A stretch of 64,000 nucleotides of DNA, from positions 17,358,827-17,422,826 of the forward strand of contig OY741264.1 of assembly GCA_963514095.1 (NCBI GenBank), written 5' to 3'. The translations under genes were made by a program, and so were the position numbers. The notes beneath the pieces were generated by a model. That model was not told where the DNA came from and searched no databases. It was given only the letters and a program-made list of their open reading frames with translations. Below are positions 54,525 through 64,000 of this stretch, one piece after another; the stretch's first letter is position 1; every line of letters starts with the position of its first letter. Origin of the DNA: Eutrigla gurnardus (Eukaryota > Chordata > Actinopteri > Perciformes > Triglidae).

Positions 54525-55479
54525 TAGAATAAACCAAGACTGGGTTTAAAGGTCACGGTGAAATCTGTAAAACTAAATATGAACTTTACCCAAATAACTG
54601 TATTTTGTATGTATTTATTCTGTATGTATTGCAGCAAAATGAGGATACATTGTAAAAAAAAAAAAAAATCAAAAACAAAGAACAGAATGAGAAGAAATGA
54701 TTCTTTCTAAAGTATATTCTTTCTACAGACTATGATGATATAAAACTCTATATAAACTCTATGTATACCCTTTCATCAGTATGAGATTATTCTAAAAATA
54801 AACAGACTAAAACGTGCCAAATTAATTTATTTTAGGCACTGCTCAGTTTTTGGTTTCTCTACCACCTCTGTCAATGATGCACATGTTAAGGTGGTTGTAG
54901 CATTAGTTCTACATAAACGAGGGATGGTTTGTGTGCCTGTGTGGCACTGGAGGTGAGTCAGACGATGCTGAATTGAAAAAAAATGGCTCCAGTCCATGTA
55001 AAAGGTGCTTTTATTGACCATAAGGCTCAATGAAACAGCACAAGAACAAAAGTCCCAGGAACATAAACAAAGAGCAAATGAGCTGGAAAAATAAATAACA
55101 CTCCCACAGTCATTCGCTAAGTGGCTTTATATAACCCTCCTGGCCCCACCCTAATTGGACTGAACCACTGCATGGGGGTTATCTAATGAAATTTAACAAC
55201 AGCATGGGGGTTGGGCTAACCAGGAAGAGCAATACCCACCTGAACCTGAGCCGAACGCACACACATTTTGGGTATATTCTGTATGACTCTGATCACCTTG
55301 CTGCTGCCACGTGCTATTGTTACAATATCCGAGTATGTTAAGGTAAATGCTTAACAGCAACCACTGCTCAGGAAGAAGGTAGAAAGTTGGGTATGTTGAT
55401 GCTGCTTATTGCTGCTGCTCTGAACAGACCTATAATTTCTTCCACGCTAATTTGAAATATAGCAGAGGCTTTGAGAACG
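54525..55479. other. unassigned DNA
   Basis: Nothing recognised besides an A17 run near 54654-54669. Confidence 0.4.
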
Positions 55480-55960
55480 ATGTATCTGCATCATTATCCA
55501 GCCATAATTCTCCTCACATCTTGCCATGCAGAGGATTGCCCATCAGAGTCTATAGATCAGATTGCTGAATGTGACCTGCATTAGATTCCTATGAGCTTCT
55601 GTACATGGGCAATAATCCTCGAAGAAGCTGACAAGGCATTATATCTAAACACGAGACAGCACCATGAGCCAACATAATTTAACAACACATTAATCTCTTC
55701 CCTAACGCAGTCAATAGCATATTAAGCAAGCTGGAAAAGCAAAATTAATGATAAGTAATGCATTGCCAGTCGGCAAAGCGTTCCAGTGAAATCCTGAGCA
55801 GTCAGCAGGACTCATCATGCCAACTCATTTCTCAGCTGTGTGTCTTGCTCTCGTACAGGGATGTGCCCTTGGGTGAAGAGGTTCTCAGATTCTACGGATG
55901 TCATCCACAAAATACCATATTTCAAAAGGCTGGGGAAGTGATCTTCAGCCTCACTTAAAA
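55480..55960. other. candidate conserved noncoding (enhancer-like) block
   Basis: High-complexity sequence with no simple repeats. It is rich in homeodomain-type cores: CAGCCATAATTCTCC, CAACATAATTTAAC, CACATTAATCTC, AGCATATTAAGCAAGC and AAAATTAATGATAAG. It is one of the cleanest non-repeat stretches in the window. Enhancer function is inferred from texture only. Confidence 0.32.
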
Positions 55961-58566
55961 TACAATTCCCATTGTGATACTAACAGGACAGTGAGAAGCC
56001 TAACCTAAGCCCCGGGTCCCCAAAGAGGGACTAGTCATGTGGAAGCATGAGATTAACTGGAGATTTATGAAATAGAACAACCACTGATATTATTATACAT
56101 CTTTTAAAGTTAACACCCGTAACATTTCAGTTAGAATGTAATGATCACTGGGGGCGTAAATTGGACTTTGAACAGCTTCTCTCTCAGAAATATAACTGAA
56201 AACAATAAGATGTTTATCAAGCTGAAAATTGAAATGCAACACATTTTGAACAAAAATGTGTGATTATCACCCTGCAGTCACAAGGATCATGAAAGCTAAC
56301 GTTCGTTATAATTACAGTCACACATATCTGCAATCTTCTCTGGAGTTCTGGCGTTACATTTCCCACTGAAGGCTGAAGACTGCTAACGTAAGCATTTTTG
56401 CTGTTTTCAACCTGCCAATAACATATGCCAAACCAACGTAAGTCTCTTTTTCTTAGCATTAACTGAATTGGACTGCAATGTAAAATAAGTGTCACCTGAA
56501 CGATGCATGATCTGCAAATGTTGGGATATTGTCAGAGCTTGAGCCGTGCAAGAAACTGCTCTATCTATGTGACATCCATATGCCAAAGAGCGACTGTGTG
56601 CTTGGTTGTACTAATAACAAGACCAAAAATAGCCACGTAATTAAAATTCTCAACCAAGGAAAGTCCCCCAAGTTGATTGTCTGATCCAACCACTCCATAA
56701 CAGGTGATGATATCATATTACAGTGTACTATGTGTAATAAAGCTTGAGGCTTTCAGCTATTGTTGATCGCAGTTCAATGGACCTAAACATCTCTACCACT
56801 GTACATAGCGTACTCTAGATCAGCACTTGCATGTTTGTTTGCCCTTATTCATCTTTGAGCAGATAAGACCACGCACTGTAGAAATAATGAACCTCTAATT
56901 ATGCTTCATCTTCACTAATAGACATGTTTATTGCATTGTATTTTAAAACCCTGCTGTTGCAATTTGACTAAAAGTAACAAAACTATAGTATTCTGCAAGA
57001 AGATTTTTTTTTCTTTCTGAAATGTTTTCATTGATTTACACCCCACAATGATCTGCCCATGAACTGCCTGTTGGAAGTACAGAATTTGAAATAATGAGGT
57101 TATGAACTGTTGTCTGCACTCAATGTGACTAGAATAAAACACTGCAGGAGCCTCCTTTTTCTCTTCTAGTCTCCTCGTGATCATTCCCTGCAGGGTTTTA
57201 TGATAATGGTAATGGTATAGCCTGTGATATTTACAATAATGCTTACTGCAGGCAGATCAAGCTTTTTACCACTGAGCATTGAATAACAGCATAACTGGGC
57301 GACATCATGACGACAGCAAAAATGAAGGCTCTTTATTGTTATATGCTGTAAAAGCACCGGGCCAGGATTCAGGAAGTCTGACTCAACAAGTACTTATCAT
57401 TGTATCCTTCAGCACGACACTTAGAGAGCACTCACACACTACGTTTTCTTTTTCTTGTTTTATCCTGTTCTTGAAATGCTGTAATCAGTCTTGTATCACT
57501 GAAAGGTGAGAGCTGCACCCTCTAAACACAACCTGTCCGATGGCTGCGTTCCGGCTCCTAAATGTTGGATATTGTTCCCTGGATGATTGTTGGGACTCGA
57601 TGCTGACTAGATGCTGCAGGTGACACAACACACTTGACGATGGGATGCTCAACAGCCCATTTTGTCTTCTACATCAAGTCAGGTTTTAAAAATCTAGAAG
57701 TTATTTTGGGATATTAGTAGTATTCAAATGGATTAATTGCAGCATATTATCATACACATACTTCTGTTTCATAAATCCCGCTGCTGCTGACGCCGTTCAA
57801 ATACTTATATGTAAATATTTAAAACACTTAACTATACTTTCCTTTATGGATCTCTGAAAGCAGGATTTCAATATAGGACCTATGGGGCAGGACATGTGGC
57901 CGTATACAGTATGGTATTATTAATTATGCTAATTTGTAATAGTCATGAACCCATGCTCAGTGAGGAACAGGCTGCCGTCATGTTATGTGAAGGAGCGGTT
58001 GCTGAATCTGATGTGGAACACGAGCCCGAAGATGAAAACTCAAGATGAGAGTGAGAAAATGTCCCTTTATTAGTTCCAATGAGCTGAGAGGATTCAGGGT
58101 TTGATGATTATTCTATTCACACCTTTCACATTACCCATGGTCATGTGATGTGATGTGATAACAGAAAAAGCCACTTTAAAGATTGTCACCTTAAAGGTTA
58201 AAACACCGATGCTGATCCAGTATTATTAACTCTCCTCTAAGAAATCAGTGAGGAGTCCTGCTTTATCCATGTCGGCACGTGTGTGTATATGTGCAAATAT
58301 GTGTGTATGTGAATCCAGCCGGAGGGGGTTTTATTTTCTCCTTCATCAGAAGAAACGTACAGCATATGCCCAACAGCACACACAATTCAGAACAAGCCTG
58401 CGTGCATATTGTGTTTACATTGGGGATAGTATAGGCCGCTGGAACAATGCAGGCTAACTGTGATATATACTCCAATTAAGCATCTCAGGAATTTACATAA
58501 GAGAAAAAAAACAACAACTTCAATTAGCACATGAGCAATGACTGCTGGCATCTGATTGTAGCGGAT
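55961..58566. other. unassigned DNA
   Basis: No gene recognised; ordinary AT-rich sequence, with short ORFs only. Confidence 0.4.
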
Positions 58567-58602
58567 GGGGGCGGGGCGGGGGGGGGGGGGGGGGGGGGGG
58601 GG
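58567..58602. repeat. poly-G tract
   Basis: GGGGGCGGGGC followed by 25 consecutive G (58578-58602). It can form G-quadruplexes and is a likely sequencing or replication trouble spot; run length may be inaccurate. Confidence 0.95.
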
Positions 58603-58839
58603 TTACACGGGACGATAGACATAATTTACAAGATGTTTAATTTTGTGTTTGGAAAATTTAATCCAGCGGCAGTGAGAAAGAAATATGCTGCATGTTTGTG
58701 GGAAGAAGGGCTGCTGGTGATTGATTGGAGTAAACTAATCTATGTTTGCTCAGCACAAGCAGCACAACGCAACCTTTAACTCCTTGGATAGAGAAAGCCA
58801 ACAGAAGCAAATGTCTGTGGTAAGGAAGAGGTGCAGGGG

Positions 58840-59330
58840 AAGAGTTCTCGTGGGTAATTGTGTTGCCGTTCAACCTAATCGAGTCTACCCCTGTCATATG
58901 CATATCCCCATGGAAATATAGAGATTCATCATCTTTTATACTCCATGGTTCACCGTCCCTGAGTACGAGAAAAATCATTTCAATTTCTCCTCTTGATGAG
59001 CTTCTACTCATGGGCAATTATTGCAACACAATAGATGGTACCTTGGTGAACAATTCCTGCTGCTGCTGTCCACAATATGAGAGAAAGAAGGGAAGAAAGA
59101 GAGCTTATGAACCTCCCACCGCCATCAGAGCCAGAGCCAGAGCCAGAGGCGGCAGGGTGAGGGAGCTCCAGCGTTCATTCATTAGTGCTTTGTAACACAT
59201 AACAGCATGCATATTGTAATGGCAACACATAAACTGTAATGATTTAGATTGTGTAATTTTCTGATAACCAGATAGTTGTAATAATAACAATAATAATAGA
59301 CGTAAAGGCAGTCTAATGGATAACACTAAA
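58840..59330. other. candidate conserved noncoding (enhancer-like) block
   Basis: Includes CATATGCATATCCCCATGGA (POU-like ATGCATAT), GGGCAATTATTGCAACACAA and AACTGTAATGATTTAGATTG. Interrupted by a short CTG run and tandem AGAGCC units (59126-59146). High complexity otherwise. Inference only. Confidence 0.28.
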
Positions 59331-59395
59331 GCCACAACTCGTGAGCAGAAACAACTATGTGTTTGAGATCCAAGAGAGAAACAAAACTCCCCAAA

Positions 59396-59558
59396 ACATC
59401 CATCGTCTACCGCTTTATCCTGTATTCAGGGTCGCGGGGGGGAGGAAGCCGGAGAACCCGGAGAGAACCCACCCAACATGCAAACTCCACACAGAAGGAA
59501 CCCGAACCCGACCCGGGAATCGAACCAGGGACCCTCTTGCTGTGAGACGACCATGCTA
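59396..59558 (-). mobile_element. SINE copy with internal deletions
   Basis: Same family as 52738-53114. On the minus strand it keeps box B (GGTTCGATTCC) and the segment CGGGTTCCTTCTGTGTGGAG. Most of the body between the AGGAAGCC...GGGAGG and CGCGACCCT parts is deleted, and box A is lost. The ATGG tail is reduced to GATGGATG. No duplication is visible. Confidence 0.85.
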
Positions 59559-61599
59559 TAAAACCCATTCTCTTTTAACTGACATTGACATTTCTATACT
59601 CCCAATGAATCCGAGAAGCTTCATCAATGCAACTGACTGGTTTAGTTTCCCCGAGGTTTGAAAAATCAATATTTTAGAGACATATGCTTATGTGGGACTC
59701 ATTGGAGTCTCGGACAAGGTGTAAATTAGTGTCAAACTGCAGGGGTAAAGATGTTCTGACAGCGCGGTGGGTGGGGGACAATTGATGTCACAGTCATCCT
59801 GTTCAGGGATTTGTTTCACCCTTACATAATAAAGGTCCTTCACATGCTTTGTCCAGAAAGTGTGCCCTCAATAGACATGCCTTTGAGGTGTCCCAGGGAG
59901 ATGAAACACCATTCTACTCACCATGATAAATAAAAGAAGTAAAAAAAATGCCCCATACATAATTAAACTTACTTTTATTGATTTTTGGTTCACATGTTAA
60001 CTAAAAATGTTTCTTGTGTATTGTCTGCTGAATATGAGCTAAGACTTATTACCCACCTTTTTCAGACTTATCCATCCTCATGTTACGATCCTACTTGCAT
60101 CCGTCAGCTATAGCAACAAGCCTTCGAAGCTTGCCTCAGGTGTTTGTGATCCTCATCCATGGACTCCGATCTGGTTAGTATACTCCGTGCCCATTAGGAC
60201 AACCTACCCCTCTAGCTTGTGTTCCTGCTTGGCAGACACAGTTTAGAGTTTGTGGGGTTTTTTCTGAACTTCAATCACAAGATTTGAGGCTTTGTAGTTT
60301 TAAAAAAGTCCTTTTTCCTGGATGGCCGATCTTCACACAGCCCACTCTCACCGATGCCAGATAAATGACACGACAATATGCAAGTCCTTTTGTGTGCATA
60401 AGAATGACTCTCTGGGTTGTTGCATTTCAAATGTGAAAGAGATCACTATTGGTGGAATGGTGGGAAGTGGATGGTTCAAATAAACGCAGGACTTTCAACA
60501 AGGAGACCGGTGTTTAAGACTGTGTTGTTTTTTATTTTAGTTATGTTGGTGACATTTGATGTTTTTTCCCCCATATTTACTTTACTATCCATCACCTTGT
60601 TTACTTTACCTTATGATTTACTTCACATCGTTATTTTAAGCCTCGCCATGATGTTTTTCCTAAAGTTGGTTTGTTGCCTAAACAGAACCGTGGTTTCACA
60701 GTAACTGAAACTTTTCCACCAAATTCTCCACTGATTTTTTCAGTATTGAAATGGATTTTTATAATTGTCGGTGTCCCATCTTTCTTTATATGGATATTAT
60801 TCTCATAAAAATAATATTGATTTTGTAGGAAACTAAACAATCTAAACACTAATAGGTTAATTAGGACCTTTTCACGGTGTCTGCAAGCCCTAAACTCCCT
60901 GTTAAAGTGTACAACAATACAACATATGTAATCTCAAATGAACACATTAACACCACTTCAACAACAACACCCCAACAACAACAATACTATATATTGACAG
61001 GGATATTATTAAGATCATTTGAAAGTTGCATGCTGTATATTCCCATATAAAACAAGTAGACACGGCAGATACACTCATATATTTGCATTGCAGTACGGAT
61101 AGCTACAGGGCAAAGGTATTTGAGCTGAATGCAATTGTGCACTGGGCAGAAATAAAATACAAATGCTTGCAGCCTGAGACAGGGCTTTAAATCCCCAGCG
61201 GACGGTAGATCTCCCACCACACAGGTCAGCCAGATGTGATCGGAGATTTCGAGGGATGTAATCCTCTGTAAATGTCTGAACAACATTTGAGTCATTTGGT
61301 AGTAATCAAGATTGCTGTCAACCCCCCCACAGATAATATTATGGTAATTTTACACTATGGGGCATTGCAAGACTTACTAATTGCCTCTTGATTATGTGTA
61401 CCGTACAGTAATTAAAGACTATACAGCAGCTGTGTAACATTTCACAATATTACGGTTGATTTTGAGTTTCCCACTCTAATACACTACAGCTGTCACAGAT
61501 CCCATAGATCAAGCCCTGGAGTACGAGCTCCAGAGCCTCAGAGCGAAAGCATCATTTTATACTTCAGGACTTCCTGACTGTCTCGCACGTCCAGACTCC
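59559..61599. other. unassigned DNA
   Basis: No gene recognised. A partial copy of the GGACTTTCA repeat lies at 60489-60520. Confidence 0.4.
60489..60520 (+). repeat. short dispersed repeat (GGACTTTCANCCAGGAGAC family), partial copy 3
   Basis: GGACTTTCAACAAGGAGACC, aligned with the first 20 bases of copies 1 and 2. Confidence 0.4.
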
Positions 61600-62060
61600 A
61601 GGTGTGATTCTAAAAAAGTTGCATTTTGATTTACAGGGCCATTACCGACCGATCCGGAGACACTGGTTTGGTGTCAAAAGACCATATCATTTTTCTGTTG
61701 TATGACAAAGCAGTTTGCCAAAGGGGACTGTAATTACATCGTCGTCGTCTTCTCAGTTGACTCCCGGCAAGGGAATTATTGGTAATCATCCATGTAATGC
61801 GGTGCCACTCAGTGTTTGACAGCTGAGTGAAACCACAATGCTGTGGTTTTGTTCTCCTTTAGATGTAAAATCAGAGCTAAAAACCCCATCTGTTCCCCGA
61901 GCTTAGCATGCTGGTGTTTGTGTTCTCTCACCGGCATCAATAGCGCTGGGAAGAGAAAAAGGCTTTGCTTTGTACGTACAAAGTTCTACCACATCAGTTA
62001 AAAGATGTCACCGCAAAATACAAAATAAAACCATTGATATGATACAGAATATTCCCTTGG
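61600..62060. other. candidate conserved noncoding block
   Basis: High-complexity sequence with GGGAATTATTGGTAATCATC and CCATGTAATGCGGTG, between AT-rich flanks. It includes the near-palindrome AACCACAATGCTGTGGTTTT (61831-61850). No open frame. Regulatory role is an inference. Confidence 0.27.
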
Positions 62061-63707
62061 AAGTGTGTCATTACGCCTCATCAAACACGCACCTCGACGC
62101 CTGAACAACAAGAAAACCTCCATCTCAGTGAGGACATCATTATTATTTAAAGCGTCTGTCTCTGCTCAGGGACCTCTTCACCTTCTTCATGCTGCCGATG
62201 CCCTGTCCGCATGAGTGGCCTGCTGTCTTTGTGCTGCCATTTAATAAGCATTCCATAACCTCATGGGACGCGGCCTTCTACTGACTACTGCAGTGCTAGA
62301 CAGGAACGCTGTGACAAAAAAAAAAAAAAAAACCTCAGACCTCTTATCTGTCGTCTTCTCTGTCTGCGATTGTCAGCAAAAGTGAGGAACATAAAAAAAG
62401 GAAAATAAACTCCAGTGAAACTTACGTCTCCAAACCAGTGGCGCTGTCAGCTCCTATTTAGAATCTGTGTTTATTCCGTGCTTGGGCTTTTTATTTATTT
62501 AACAGAAAAATATGCGGTGGGGATGTTGACTGCAGGAAGACATGTGAAACCAGCAGTGTCAGGGTAACACTTCGGTAGGCAGCGTGGTTGCTGAGAGTGC
62601 TCACACACTGATTGTGTTGTGTCAATGTCAACAACAAAGGCCTCTGTAACGCCACTCTTTTTTTTTAAGGCATGAACCATACGTTTAATCTATATTGATA
62701 TTGAAGCAGCTGTGGTGAGTCACTAAAGCAGTTTCATAAACACCTTCAATAATCCCTCAACTTATTGGGGGGCGGGGGGCATTTTGGCTGCGTATTGTTT
62801 GACTTTCAGTGGATCAAGCCTTCGGCAGAGGAGAGAGTGGGTCAGATTAATAAATAAGAATGCATGAAGGGGTGAGCGGTGCGAGCGGGTCTCCCTTGGA
62901 TATTGCCGACGAGTCTGCACACCTGCCCAGACTGTCAAGCACCAGTAGGCTTTAGTGATTTGATTTAAGGTAAATTTAGCACAGGCCACTAGGGGTTTTA
63001 CATCCAATTCTCTTTTTTTCATAATACAATAGACTTTGGAGTTGAGGGCAAGCCAAATAAATCATCCACCGGTGGCCAGTGGGGTCCTCAGTCACGGACT
63101 TTGTCAAATTAAATAGTTAGAATTTAAAAGTTGCTCACCTCCACAACTGAAATAATTTTGATGCATTGAAGGAGGCTTTCATAAAGTGAGACAGGTGGCC
63201 AATATAAATGATATTATTATTTGGGAGATGGCTGTAAATGATGTGGCGGATCAGACATTTCTTCTAAGGATGCAAAGAGCCCAGTATTTGTCTTTTGTCT
63301 ACGTTTGTATGTTGAGCAGCAAACATTTGTATTTGAATGGAAAGTGGAAATATGTTAATAAGTGTACTCGAAAACACTTTTCATACTGCCGTAGGGTGCT
63401 TGGAGTGAGAGTGACTGATGTTACCAGATGTTTACATTCGTAGACTTTTGCATACTTTTCAGATCACCTTGTCTGCTAAAGGCTTATAGCCTAACAGCCT
63501 ATGCAAATGTCCTGCTATTACCACACTGCCTACAATAGGCATAGTTACAGGGCAGCAGGCGGATGCTGTAGTCCAATCTCCTTCAAGTCCAACAAGCTCC
63601 ACTTTGTCATTGCTGTGCAAATGTGCGTGACCGCGTTAGTTAAATCCTGATGGGCAGATGGCACCATGGATGGAGGCCTCTGCTGTCACTATATAACATC
63701 AGCCTGA

Positions 63708-63708
<1 letters not shown>
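62061..63708. other. unassigned DNA
   Basis: Nothing recognised besides an A17 run at 62316-62332 and a G-rich patch at 62766-62780. Confidence 0.4.

Positions 63709-63741
<33 letters not shown>
63709..63741. repeat. (TG)n microsatellite
   Basis: About 16 TG units. Confidence 0.95.
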
Positions 63742-63743
<2 letters not shown>

Positions 63744-64000
63744 GTGAATGCTGACATGTACAGTGCTTTGATTGGTTGGAAGACAAGAAAAAGCCACGTC
63801 CAAACTTGGTGGCGAATCACGCTGGTATTTTGATCAGGCTCAGCTGTTCCCTTCTCTCTCCCAATACACTCATTCCATTCTCTGTTGTATTCCTCTTCTC
63901 TTCTGTTTTTGATTTGTTTCTTCCCAAAGAGAAATCCTTTTTGTTCAAAATAATTATTTGTAAAAACCCACTGTTTCTGCTTAGCTGAATACTGGATTCT

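Overview
The window reads as vertebrate, most likely teleost fish, nuclear DNA. It is AT-leaning and full of dinucleotide microsatellites. The only long intact reading frames are two Tc1/mariner transposases. Remnants of L2-clade LINEs, tRNA-derived SINEs (one with a LINE-like tail ending in ATGG units), hAT-type MITEs with 8-bp target duplications and a TTAA-flanked element make up the usual fish repeat landscape. No multi-exon host gene could be recognised, and no rRNA, tRNA gene or CRISPR array was seen. Family names come from recognition of conserved motifs, not from a database search.

Layout. 1-7.0 kb: a dispersed repeat (223-456) with an inverted partner (6758-6997), a complete Tc1-like DD34E element with 280-bp inverted repeats (2127-3757), and a 5'-truncated L2-like LINE (5221-6300). 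7-17 kb: mostly unassigned DNA with blocks that look like conserved noncoding sequence, an unidentified coding-like ORF (14469-14774, minus), a long AT microsatellite and a LINE reverse-transcriptase scrap. 17.5-24 kb: a 15-bp higher-order minisatellite, a LINE C-terminal scrap, a 278-bp hAT MITE with 8-bp duplication, and a decayed Tc1 fragment whose broken edge carries a perfect palindrome. 24-36 kb: microsatellites, a GC-rich block, a fold-back MITE, a tRNA-derived SINE and a 937-bp TTAA-flanked element. 36-48 kb: regulatory-looking blocks, an unassigned 251-codon ORF, an 800-bp satellite built from 10- and 14-bp monomers, and at 45.8 kb a TATA/initiator/ATG/splice-donor arrangement that may be a short first exon. 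49-54.5 kb: a second Tc1-like element encoding a DD36E transposase, a probable solo LTR, a full-length SINE with 13-bp duplication, and a 195-bp hAT MITE with identical 87-bp arms and an 8-bp duplication. 55-64 kb: more unassigned, regulatory-looking sequence, a 25-G run and a deleted SINE copy.

The whole resembles a gene desert or very large intron: probable regulatory DNA interrupted by transposable elements of different ages. The youngest-looking insertions are the 195-bp hAT MITE, the 52.7-kb SINE and the DD34E Tc1 element. The transposases are the only proteins whose function can be assigned. The conserved-noncoding calls rest on sequence texture alone and are deliberately given low confidence.
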